Shown piece by piece: positions 37,420-45,870 of a stretch of DNA of 64,000 bases. Under the pieces are notes generated by a model. That model searched no databases. It saw only the letters and a list, made by a program, of their open reading frames with translations, and was not told the DNA's origin. A program made the translations under genes and the position numbers. Position 1 is the first letter of the stretch, and every line of letters starts with the position of its first letter. The DNA lies in assembly GCF_001792775.2 (NCBI RefSeq), contig NZ_MLGE02000001.1:186001-250000 (forward strand). Direction: 5' to 3'. The stretch comes from Staphylococcus pseudintermedius. Lineage in GTDB: Bacteria; Bacillota; Bacilli; Staphylococcales; Staphylococcaceae.

Positions 37420-39798
37420 ATGAAATTCAGCTACCGTTTAGACAGTATGGACACAGATAGTTTTGAAAAATTTGCAGTAGAATTAGTAAGAAGAAAATTT
37501 GATATTGAGGCGTTTCGGGGATTTGCACCTGGAAAGGATGATGGTATAGATGGTATTGATGATATAAAAAGTCCTACTCTCATACTGCAAGCTAAGAGAT
37601 GGAGTTTATCAAAAAATCATTCTACAGCTGTAAATGAATTAAAAAGAGAAATTGATAATATAGTAAAAAATATAGAAAAGTATGGTTGGAAATCTAAGTT
37701 TAAATATGTAATTGTAACGAGTTTAAGGTTATCACCTAAAAGATGTAAAGATATAAGAGATTATGCAGATGAAAGATATCCAGGACTCATACCATCAGAT
37801 GATTATATAATATACTCTTCTCATATAGAAATCTTATCTAATGATAAAAAATATATAGATATCTTCAAAAAATATCATTTAGATGAGAACAATCTTTCAT
37901 CAATCTTAAAAGAAGAAAAATTAAGACCTGTAGAAAAAGAATCTTCCCATTATTTTGCCGATTACAATTATAAATTTTTTGCAGAAACTAATTTTTTAGA
38001 GGAAGCTTATTATAAAATACAGGAGAATCGTGTGTTATTAATTCAAGGCCCTCCGGGTATAGGAAAAACAACAACATGCATGATTTTAGGAAATTTACTT
38101 AGAAGTAATAAAGAGATAAAATTTGATGCAATTATGCGAAAGATAACTGACATAGATAAAGTAATAGACATTTATTATTCATCATATAGTGAAGAAGATA
38201 AGGCACTATTTGTTGTTTTTGATGATTTTTTAGGTAGAAATAAGTTTGATGTAGGAGATCATTATTTACCAGATTTAAAAAGAATATATGCAACTGCAAA
38301 AAGATCAAACAATTTATATATTTGCCTTAACTCAAGAACACAAATTATTAAGGATGCTAAAAATTTAAATTCAAATTTCAAAAGACTAATACAATCGGAA
38401 TTTAAAGAAGAAGAAATTAGTGTATTAGACTTATCAAATTACAGTAAAACCGATAAAGCATTTATTTTTAGAAAATCTTTTGAAAGAAAAATAGATGAAA
38501 TTAATGACAAAAAAGAATTAGCTGAAAGATATAATAGTTTGATCGGTTGTGATTGGTCAGTCATTATAGGACATAAAAATTTTTATCCTAGGGTTATTGA
38601 ATTAATTGTTAATAATTTTCAGGAGTCTGATAAAAATTTTCATAAATATGTTATAGATTCTTTAAAAAATCCTTTTGATTTATATGAAAATATTTTTTAC
38701 TCTCTTAATATTGAAGAAAAATATTTATTATTTGTAATTTTACTTTTCGACAGTTATCCAGTACAAAAAAAATATATAACAAGATCTTTTCATAGATTAG
38801 AAATAAATCCTGCTTTTGATATTGAAAAAGCTATATACAAACTTGAAGACTCATGGATATTACCAATGAAAGATTATATATATGGAGAAGTTAAAATAAA
38901 TTTCTTGAATCCCAGTATAATAGATTTTTTAAATTATAAAAAGAAAATACTACCAAATATGTTGAAAAATATAGAAAAAAGCTCTATTTATTTAAGTCAA
39001 GTTTTTAGTTATTATGGAAAGTCAATTTACAATGAAAAATTCATGAAAAAGCTATTATACGAATGGCATGATTTTGAAGACAATAAAGATTTTATAGGTG
39101 AAAAAATCATTTCGATTATCAAATTGAATAGATGGGAACAATACAAATCAGAGATAAGGGGTCTTCTATTGTCTTTTAAGGAAGAAACGTCACATTCAAG
39201 CAAAGTAACTTGGACGAACATTATTGATAATATTTACAAGTACGGTAATTTTGAATTAAAAAAAGAATTTTTATTATTGTTAGAAGAAGAATACTTATCT
39301 GATAACATTCTTGAAAGTAGACTTATAGATTCCTATGACATAGATAAAACTGCGGATCAGATTGACTCAATAATAAATGAGGTGAATGATGAACTATATG
39401 ATGAGTATGGATTTCCTAACTTTTTTGAATCAAATTACTATGAAGATTTTAAAAATAAAAAAGTTGATATTCTACAAGACTATATAGATAATGACGTAAC
39501 TATAATCGATATTCAAAGGTATGAAATAGATGTTGAAAATATTGAGGAAGAAGTTGAGATTCACGTTAAACAAGTTTCTGAAGATGTAGAAAATCAAATA
39601 ACAGAATCTTTTGAATGGAAAGGTATAAATAAAGAAACTTTAGATTATGAAATTTTAAGAAGTTTTATTAAAGAAACAATTCTTGAGGAATTAAATATTT
39701 TCAATCGTAAATATTATAGAAATGAAGTAGAAACTAACAATATATCAGAATTTAAAACTGTTGAGAGTATCTTAAATCAACCATTAAAATATAAATAA
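37420..39798 (+). CDS. Mrr-type nuclease fused to STAND (nSTAND3-like) NTPase, putative antiphage protein
   Basis: 792 residues. The N-terminal domain (about 10-150) resembles Mrr-like restriction nucleases: FEKFAVELVRRKF, a DDGID acidic cluster at 40-44, and the catalytic Q-A-K at 57-59 in LILQAKRW. A P-loop NTPase follows with Walker A GPPGIGKTT (210-218) and Walker B ALFVVFDDFLG (262-272). A helical C-terminal part of about 400 residues without recognised motifs is the likely sensor. This layout is typical of Avs-like STAND defence proteins, which sense a phage protein and activate the nuclease. The gene is markedly AT-rich and is the first gene right of the SCC site. Naming to subfamily level is inference. 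Confidence 0.72.
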   Translation: MKFSYRLDSMDTDSFEKFAVELVRRKFDIEAFRGFAPGKDDGIDGIDDIKSPTLILQAKRWSLSKNHSTAVNELKREIDNIVKNIEKYGWKSKFKYVIVTSLRLSPKRCKDIRDYADERYPGLIPSDDYIIYSSHIEILSNDKKYIDIFKKYHLDENNLSSILKEEKLRPVEKESSHYFADYNYKFFAETNFLEEAYYKIQENRVLLIQGPPGIGKTTTCMILGNLLRSNKEIKFDAIMRKITDIDKVIDIYYSSYSEEDKALFVVFDDFLGRNKFDVGDHYLPDLKRIYATAKRSNNLYICLNSRTQIIKDAKNLNSNFKRLIQSEFKEEEISVLDLSNYSKTDKAFIFRKSFERKIDEINDKKELAERYNSLIGCDWSVIIGHKNFYPRVIELIVNNFQESDKNFHKYVIDSLKNPFDLYENIFYSLNIEEKYLLFVILLFDSYPVQKKYITRSFHRLEINPAFDIEKAIYKLEDSWILPMKDYIYGEVKINFLNPSIIDFLNYKKKILPNMLKNIEKSSIYLSQVFSYYGKSIYNEKFMKKLLYEWHDFEDNKDFIGEKIISIIKLNRWEQYKSEIRGLLLSFKEETSHSSKVTWTNIIDNIYKYGNFELKKEFLLLLEEEYLSDNILESRLIDSYDIDKTADQIDSIINEVNDELYDEYGFPNFFESNYYEDFKNKKVDILQDYIDNDVTIIDIQRYEIDVENIEEEVEIHVKQVSEDVENQITESFEWKGINKETLDYEILRSFIKETILEELNIFNRKYYRNEVETNNISEFKTVESILNQPLKYK

Positions 39799-40057
39799 TA
39801 TGAATACATGAAAGACAATTGTTTTCAAAAATGTAATATGAGAGGATTGAATTGACAATGAATGGTTAAAATGTTCAACATAGAATCGCAAATTTAACAG
39901 ATAATCTGAAGCGAATAACAAGTGAATGTCGTAGTTACTTCATAGATTTATATTTAATATTCGGATATTATGGTGTTTTTAGTGGTGAATTTGCTATTAT
40001 TTAAAAAAGATTACAACGGAAAATTCTAACCATCAGATTCATAGGGGTGATTAATAA
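39799..40057. other. Gap between STAND and ATPase genes
   Basis: AT-rich spacer. One open stretch of about 45 codons (39870-40004, ending FSGEFAII) without a good start looks like a decayed remnant or chance. No clear terminator or promoter was assigned. Confidence 0.3.
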
Positions 40058-41731
40058 ATGATAAAAAGTATAAATATTAAACAGTATAGAAGGTTGAAAA
40101 ATGAAGTTTTTAAGTTTGATAAAAATGTCACAGCAATTTCTGGAACGAATGGAACATGCAAAACTTCGTTGTTACATATCATAAGTAATAGCTTTAAAAG
40201 GGTAAGTGCTAATGACAGTAAATTTAATGACAAAAACGTAATGAAGGTACTAAATGCAATTAATCAAAGTGTCAATCCTAAAATAGAAACTTTGACAAAA
40301 GGAGACACAACTTATAATGATCCAGCCCCAAATTTAAAAGGAAATTTGTATTCAGTTCAATATAGTGATGATAAAGTGCTTGATTACAGAAGACATGTTT
40401 CTAAAAAGGAAAATAGGTATGCTATTAAACTTCACTATGGAGTAGGGAGAAAAGAAACTCTACCTGAATGTCCAATATTGTATTTAAACCTAGGAAGGTT
40501 ATATAATTATGGGGAATTTAACAATGATGACAACATCACTAAAATATACTACAAACTTCCTGAAAAATATCAAAATAAATTAATTGAAAACTATAAAGAA
40601 CTAACTGGAATTAAAATTTCAAATTTATCTCCTAATAAAATGGGCGATATAAAAAATAGAGCAGATTTTATTAGTGATAAGGCAGGTATAGATTCTAATA
40701 CTATTTCTTCAGGTGAAGACAATATATATATTATTTTGACAGCATTGGAATCCTTAAGGTATTATTTTGAGAATATTCAATCAGAGAACAAAATAGAAAG
40801 TATTTTATTAATAGACGAGATTGACGCAACATTACATCCAGGACTTCAATACGAATTATACGATCTTATTCAGTATTATTCATATAATTATAAAATTCAA
40901 GTTGTTTTCACTACACATAGTTTATCCCTTATAGAATATATTCTAGAAAATAATAATCAACTCATTTACTTAGTTAACCAAGGAGATTCAAGTCAACAAT
41001 TAGAAGACACTAATATTCATACAATAAAAAATCTATTGCAACATGAATATGGTACTGAAATAATAAGTATGAAGAAGATACCCGTTTTTATGGAAGATGA
41101 CGAAGCTAGGGATTTTTTCGATCTTATAATTGATTATATGAAGGATGAAATGAGATTAAAATCAATAGCTAATATTGCTCCATATCTATATAAAGTTAAT
41201 ACAAAAATGAGTGCTGCTAACTTAAAAAGTTTATTTGAAGATAAGTACTTAATTGAATCTACGATGAAATCAATCTGCATTTTAGATGGAGATCAAAACG
41301 ATGATTTAACTAATATGATAATAACACTACCAGGTAGTAAATCACTTGAGAATGAAATTTTTGAATATTTATTAGATTTAGTAGAAAATGACTCTAAATT
41401 ATTGAAAAACCAGAATTTTTATAAAATGGGTTACCAGGATAATATTATAAAAAAAGAAATTACCAATCCAATCAGTGAGTTTAAAAAATCTCAAGAAAGC
41501 AAAAAAGAACAAGGTATTAGCATTAAAGGAGATGAGAGAGAATTTAATAAAAAATTATATAATAGGCATAAAAACTTTTTCGTCTTATTAACGAAAATAT
41601 GGCTTAAAGAGAATAATAAAGAAGTCGAAAAATTTTATAATAATCTTAGAGTGATGTTTTACAAATCATCAGAGTTTCACTCAATTGATAAAAAGCAATG
41701 GGATAAAAATGAAAAGTTTGGAGGTGAATAA
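40058..41731 (+). CDS. OLD-like AAA ATPase with TOPRIM-like C-terminus, putative defence nuclease
   Basis: 557 residues. It has an ABC/SMC-type ATPase head: Walker A GTNGTCKTS (29-37), signature SSGEDN (217-222), Walker B ILLIDEIDATLHP (249-261) and H-loop FTTHS (284-288). The C-terminal part has VFMEDDEARDFF (about 343-354) and ICILDGDQND (about 406-415), matching the acidic E and DxD positions of OLD-family TOPRIM nucleases. The Walker A glycine before Lys is replaced by Cys (GTCKT). It overlaps the adenine methyltransferase gene downstream, so the two are probably a functional pair. Known relatives (GajA, PtuA, AriA) act in phage defence. Confidence 0.68.
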   Translation: MIKSINIKQYRRLKNEVFKFDKNVTAISGTNGTCKTSLLHIISNSFKRVSANDSKFNDKNVMKVLNAINQSVNPKIETLTKGDTTYNDPAPNLKGNLYSVQYSDDKVLDYRRHVSKKENRYAIKLHYGVGRKETLPECPILYLNLGRLYNYGEFNNDDNITKIYYKLPEKYQNKLIENYKELTGIKISNLSPNKMGDIKNRADFISDKAGIDSNTISSGEDNIYIILTALESLRYYFENIQSENKIESILLIDEIDATLHPGLQYELYDLIQYYSYNYKIQVVFTTHSLSLIEYILENNNQLIYLVNQGDSSQQLEDTNIHTIKNLLQHEYGTEIISMKKIPVFMEDDEARDFFDLIIDYMKDEMRLKSIANIAPYLYKVNTKMSAANLKSLFEDKYLIESTMKSICILDGDQNDDLTNMIITLPGSKSLENEIFEYLLDLVENDSKLLKNQNFYKMGYQDNIIKKEITNPISEFKKSQESKKEQGISIKGDEREFNKKLYNRHKNFFVLLTKIWLKENNKEVEKFYNNLRVMFYKSSEFHSIDKKQWDKNEKFGGE

Positions 41732-42560
41732 AATTAGTAATCTTAAGAGTCCATTAAGATATCCGGGTGGAAAAGCAAAATTATATAATAAGGTAAAGGA
41801 TATTATCCAAGCAAATTATTCTAAAGAGTTACCGATTTATTTTGAGCCTTTTGCAGGTGGTGGAGGATTAGCATTAAAATTATTGTCAAAAGGTATTGTA
41901 AGAAAGATTCATATAAATGATTTTGATAGAGCTATATATGCTTTTTGGTACAGTATATTATATTATACAGAAGACTTTTGTAAAAAAATTAGCGAAACAG
42001 AAGTCAGTATATCCGAATGGGAAAAACAAAAAGAAATATATTTAGATAGCGAAAAGCGAAACATTTTTGATTTAGGATTTGCTACTTTCTTTTTAAATAG
42101 AACTAATGTTTCTGGCATACTGAAAGCAGGTGTTATGGGAGGAAAACAGCAAAACGGAAATTATAAAATAGATTGTAGGTTTAATAAGGAACGATTAATT
42201 AGTCAAATTAAAGAAATAGCAATTTTTAAAAGCAAAATAGAAATTAGTAATTATGACATATTTGAACTTCTGAAGACTGATATACTAAATCAAGAGGATA
42301 TTTTTGTTTATTATGATCCTCCATATGTTAATAAGGGTAATCAACTATATAAAAATGCGTTCTCAAGAAAAGATCATGAAAAATTAGCTTCCCAGATTTT
42401 AAGTAATAAAAATAAGTATATTATAACTTATGATAATGTAGAGTTGATCCATAATATATATAAAGAAAATTTAGTTGAACTTATTAATATTAATTATAGT
42501 ACTGGAAATACTAAAAAAGCTGAAGAAATTTTAATATATTCAAAAAGCACTAAAACTTAG
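41709..42560 (+). CDS. D12-class adenine-specific DNA methyltransferase (Dam-like)
   Basis: About 280 residues. Motifs are LRYPGGKAKL near the N-terminus, the SAM-binding FEPFAGGGGLALKL, and the catalytic DPPY in YYDPPYVNKG. The family transfers methyl from SAM to N6 of adenine. The target sequence is unknown. The start is ambiguous. The in-frame ATG at 41709 lies inside the upstream gene with no good ribosome-binding site. A strong GGAGGTG (41720-41726) sits seven bases before an ATT at 41733, just past the upstream stop, so an ATT start is possible. No ordinary restriction enzyme gene lies beside it. Confidence 0.85.
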   Translation: MKSLEVNKISNLKSPLRYPGGKAKLYNKVKDIIQANYSKELPIYFEPFAGGGGLALKLLSKGIVRKIHINDFDRAIYAFWYSILYYTEDFCKKISETEVSISEWEKQKEIYLDSEKRNIFDLGFATFFLNRTNVSGILKAGVMGGKQQNGNYKIDCRFNKERLISQIKEIAIFKSKIEISNYDIFELLKTDILNQEDIFVYYDPPYVNKGNQLYKNAFSRKDHEKLASQILSNKNKYIITYDNVELIHNIYKENLVELININYSTGNTKKAEEILIYSKSTKT

Positions 42561-42649
42561 AGTTAGCATTAATACTAATACCCAGAAAAAATAATACATT
42601 CAATAAAAAAGAAGATGAATGTATTGGAATTTAATGGTTGAATATTGTT

Positions 42650-42852
42650 GTAGAATATAAAGATGCATATGAAATACTAAAAAATGACACATCTCTTGTT
42701 ATTTTATATAAATACAACGATATAGCACGTTAATTAAAGCAGTTAATAATGAACTTAAAATTGCCAAAAGTGGCCATGGTAATACGTATACGATCAATGT
42801 TGAAAAAAAGAAGTTAACAGTTGAAATTACTAACCTATTCGAGGAAGATTAA
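42650..42852 (+). pseudogene. Frameshifted remnant of an unknown small protein
   Basis: One frame reads VEYKDAYEILKNDTSL before a stop at 42731. Another frame continues from about 42739 with AVNNELKIAKSGHGNTYT and ends NLFEED at 42852. The two halves read like one protein broken by a frameshift. The family is not recognised. The rest of 42561-42990 holds no further gene. Confidence 0.4.
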
Positions 42853-42990
42853 CTTAATCACACATTAAATTAAAAAGATAGACGGCCTTCAAAGTAACAT
42901 ATCAAAAATGATGCTTTCTATTATTATTTTCACCACTATCCTGCAGGCTGCTTGGTGCTGCAGCAAGTTGTTTCTAAGGAGGTATGAAGA

Positions 42991-43176
42991 ATGTTTGAAA
43001 AGCCTCAAATGGCCCATAATGAAATTTTTAATATTGTATTAATCGTTATAGGAATTCTTGCATTTGTGCTATTTTACTTTGTTTTTGATGCAGGGTATTT
43101 ATTAAGTTTTATCATTGCATTTGTACCGATTATTGTAGGTATCATTAATTTGAAAGAAATAAGAAAGAAAAATTAA
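42991..43176 (+). CDS. Small two-helix membrane protein, unknown
   Basis: 61 residues. Two hydrophobic segments (about 14-33 and 36-52) separated by a very short turn, with a charged C-terminus (KEIRKKN). A strong AAGGAGGT ribosome-binding site precedes the ATG and a terminator follows, so it is probably expressed. Function unknown. It marks the right end of the AT-rich defence block. Confidence 0.6.
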   Translation: MFEKPQMAHNEIFNIVLIVIGILAFVLFYFVFDAGYLLSFIIAFVPIIVGIINLKEIRKKN

Positions 43177-43183
43177 GCTCAGT

Positions 43184-43214
43184 CAAGCGATCTTTTAATA
43201 GGTCGCTTTTTATT
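43184..43214 (+). terminator. Terminator after the 61-residue membrane protein
   Basis: AAGCGATC pairs with GGTCGCTT (one G-U pair allowed) and ends in TTTTTATTTT. The following 43215-43489 stretch shows no gene. Confidence 0.75.
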
Positions 43215-43489
43215 TTGCGTTAGCACGATACATCCAAATCTTGTTTCTTAATCGACGACTACCCATGAATTTTTGAGTTAGTGTCAACGCCTGTAACGAT
43301 GATGCTCTCTAGAGAATAAGACTCCCCTTAGACTGCCTCGTCTATATAGCAGTATATGTCTCAGGGTTGATCGTATGGTCGATGTATCTAGTTGTATACA
43401 ATCCTCTCAATAACAACAAAACACCAAAAAAGTAACAATATTCGGATTGTTTTAACAATATTTTCATTTTGAATTTATTGCATTTTCGA

Positions 43490-43537
43490 TTGACTTTGTT
43501 TCAGTTTGAAGCTAACATAATTAGTGAATTAATTCAC
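43490..43537 (+). promoter_or_regulatory. Promoter and Rex-like operator of the ald operon
   Basis: A -35 TTGACT (43490-43495) and -10 TAACAT (43513-43518) lie 17 bases apart. They are followed by a perfect palindrome GTGAATTAATTCAC (43524-43537). With its flanks (TAGTGAATTAATTCACAA, 43522-43539) it matches the Rex consensus TTGTGAAWWWWTTCACAA at 17 of 18 positions. Rex is the NADH-sensing repressor of anaerobic genes, so this operon is probably induced when NADH is high. Confidence 0.7.
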
Positions 43538-43645
43538 AAACTCTATAGCTATAGACACTTCATAATGCTTTTTTAATTTTTAAATAAGATTGATTTGATA
43601 TCAAAATTAAAAGCAATTTCAATCACCTAATGAGGAGTGTTTGTT

Positions 43646-44761
43646 ATGAAAATTGGTATTGTTAAAGAATTAAAGCCGGGTGAAGGACGCGTAGGTTGTA
43701 CACCTGAGAATGCTAAAATTCTTAAAGATCAAGGACATGAAGTCTACGTAGAACACAATGCAGGTATAGGCTCTGGATTTACGAATGAAGCCTATGAAAA
43801 TGCAGGTGCGATACTTGTTTCACATGAAAAGTGTTGGGAAGCGGACTTAATTATTAAAGTGAAAGAGCCTCACGAAAGCGAATTCCAATATTTCAAAAAA
43901 GGCCAAGTGATTTGGGGCTTCCAACATTTGGCGTCATCTAAAAAGACGGTTGAGATGATGCAGCAAGCGGGTGTGACAGCGATTGGTGGCGAAACAATCG
44001 AACAAGACGGGAAAGCCATTTTATTAGAGCCGATGAGCGCAATTGCTGGGCGCCGTTCGATGTTAATGGGTGCGTATTACTTGGAGGCACAACATCAAGG
44101 TGAAGGGATTTTGATTTCTGGTATTGATGCGATTTCGGGGATTCCGTCTGGTAAAGTCGTCATTTTCGGTGGAGGTTCTGCGGGTGTTAATGCAGCGACG
44201 ATTGCGTTAGGTTTACAAGCAGAAGTCGTCATCATCGAATTAAAAGATGAACGTATTGCTTGGCTAGAATCGCATTTTAAAAATGACAATGTGACTGTTG
44301 TGAAATCGAACGAAGCCAATTTAGCGCGAGAAATCCAAACAGCAGATGTGTTTATTTCAACAATTCTCATTCCAGGGTCTAAACCACCTAAATTGGTCAC
44401 TAAAGATATGGTACGTAGCATGAAAAAAGGTTCAGTGCTTGTAGATATTGCGATTGATCAAGGTGGAACTGTTGAAGGTATTCGTCCAACAACGATTAGT
44501 GATCCGATTTACGTTGAAGACGGCGTCATCCATTATGCGGTGCCGAATCAACCCGGTGCTGTACCACGCACGTCTACAATGGTCTTGGCTGCGGGTAACA
44601 TTGACTTTTTATCTGAAATTAGCAACAAAGGTATCGAACGCGCAATTCAAGACAATCCAGTCTTAGCCTCTGGTGTGAATATTTATCAAGGACACATTAC
44701 AAATCAAGGTTTGGCACAATCCCATGATATGCCTTATGAAAAGTTAGCAGACTTAATCTAG
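43646..44761 (+). CDS. ald: Alanine dehydrogenase
   Basis: NAD-dependent interconversion of alanine and pyruvate plus ammonia. 371 residues. MKIGIVKELKPGEGRVG at the N-terminus, IKVKEPHESE (substrate Lys), the NAD-binding VVIFGGGSAGVNAA, and ENGVI-like YVEDGVIHYAVPNQPGAVPRTST are family blocks. An upstream ATG at 43637 lies before the GAGGAGTG ribosome-binding site, so 43646 is used. It heads a cluster with tdcB and an amino acid permease, like the ald1-tdcB group of S. aureus. Confidence 0.93.
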   Translation: MKIGIVKELKPGEGRVGCTPENAKILKDQGHEVYVEHNAGIGSGFTNEAYENAGAILVSHEKCWEADLIIKVKEPHESEFQYFKKGQVIWGFQHLASSKKTVEMMQQAGVTAIGGETIEQDGKAILLEPMSAIAGRRSMLMGAYYLEAQHQGEGILISGIDAISGIPSGKVVIFGGGSAGVNAATIALGLQAEVVIIELKDERIAWLESHFKNDNVTVVKSNEANLAREIQTADVFISTILIPGSKPPKLVTKDMVRSMKKGSVLVDIAIDQGGTVEGIRPTTISDPIYVEDGVIHYAVPNQPGAVPRTSTMVLAAGNIDFLSEISNKGIERAIQDNPVLASGVNIYQGHITNQGLAQSHDMPYEKLADLI

Positions 44762-44797
44762 TTCGTACAATATCAATTTGAAAAGAGGATGATCGTG

Positions 44798-45838
44798 ATG
44801 GCAACAAATGCTGTAATGATACAAACTGAAAAATATTGTAATATCCATGACATTAAAGAAGCTAAAATGAAAATTCAAGATTATGTACGGGAAACACCGC
44901 TTATTAAATCAATGTTTTTAAGTAATAATATTACAGGTGGCAATGTTTATTTAAAACTTGAGAACATGCAATACACCGGATCTTTCAAATTTAGAGGTGC
45001 CCTTAATAAAATTTTACACTTAACAGATGAACAAAAAGCAAAAGGGATTATCACTGCTTCAGCGGGTAATCATGCGCAAGGTCTCGCATTGACTGGACAA
45101 CTGCTCGGTATTGATGCAACAGTCGTCATGCCTGAAGAAGCACCGATTTCTAAACAAGAAGCGACACGTGGTTATGGTGCGGAGGTCATCCTTAAAGGAG
45201 AAACGTTTAATGACTCTCGTCTGTATATGGAACAACTGGCCGCGGAAACAGGTAAAACGATTGTACACCCTTATGATGATGTTGAGGTGATGGCCGGCCA
45301 AGGAACGATTGGCTTAGAAATATTAGATCAAATCTGGGACATTGATACAGTAGTAGTACCTGTTGGTGGTGGTGGTTTGATTGCTGGCTTAGCAACAGCT
45401 TTAAAATCATTTAATCCATCTATTCATATTATCGGTGTGCAATCTGAAAATGTTCACGGTATGGCAGAATCGATTAAAGAAGGCCAAATTACGTCACAAT
45501 TTACAGCACATACCATTGCAGATGGCACGGAAGTCACCATTCCTGGTAATAAAACATATGCTGTTGTTGAAAAATTAGTCGATGAATTTGTATTAGTTTC
45601 AGAAGATGAAATTGCAAATGCCATGCGTCATTTAATGCAACGGACTAAAATCATTACTGAAGGTGCAGGCGCATTACCAACTGCTGCACTATTAAGTGGT
45701 AAAATCGACCCACGTTGGATTAAAGGAAAAAATATTGTCGCTTTAGTATCAGGGGGGAATGTTGACCTCACACGTGTTTCACATATTATTGATGATTTAT
45801 TGAAACCCGCTGATACGAGTGAAGGTGTGGTCGGTTAG
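44798..45838 (+). CDS. tdcB: Catabolic threonine dehydratase TdcB
   Basis: PLP enzyme converting threonine (or serine) to 2-oxobutanoate (or pyruvate) and ammonia. 346 residues. The PLP lysine lies in GSFKFRGALNK, the glycine loop is PVGGGGLIAGLA, and ASAGNHAQG is the Asn-containing block. There is no C-terminal ACT regulatory domain, as expected for the catabolic form. The ATG at 44798 is spaced properly from AAAAGAGG, and that at 44789 is too close. It follows ald by 36 bases, so they are one operon. Confidence 0.93.
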   Translation: MATNAVMIQTEKYCNIHDIKEAKMKIQDYVRETPLIKSMFLSNNITGGNVYLKLENMQYTGSFKFRGALNKILHLTDEQKAKGIITASAGNHAQGLALTGQLLGIDATVVMPEEAPISKQEATRGYGAEVILKGETFNDSRLYMEQLAAETGKTIVHPYDDVEVMAGQGTIGLEILDQIWDIDTVVVPVGGGGLIAGLATALKSFNPSIHIIGVQSENVHGMAESIKEGQITSQFTAHTIADGTEVTIPGNKTYAVVEKLVDEFVLVSEDEIANAMRHLMQRTKIITEGAGALPTAALLSGKIDPRWIKGKNIVALVSGGNVDLTRVSHIIDDLLKPADTSEGVVG

Positions 45839-45870
45839 CCCATCTGAGAAATGAAATGGAGGCAACAGCA

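Noticed and set aside
40175..40187. A second CATATCATAAGTA identical to 13 bases of the rlmH attachment core
   Set aside because: It lies inside the ATPase gene and encodes the conserved helix after Walker A (HIISN), so it is best explained by coding constraint, not as an att boundary.
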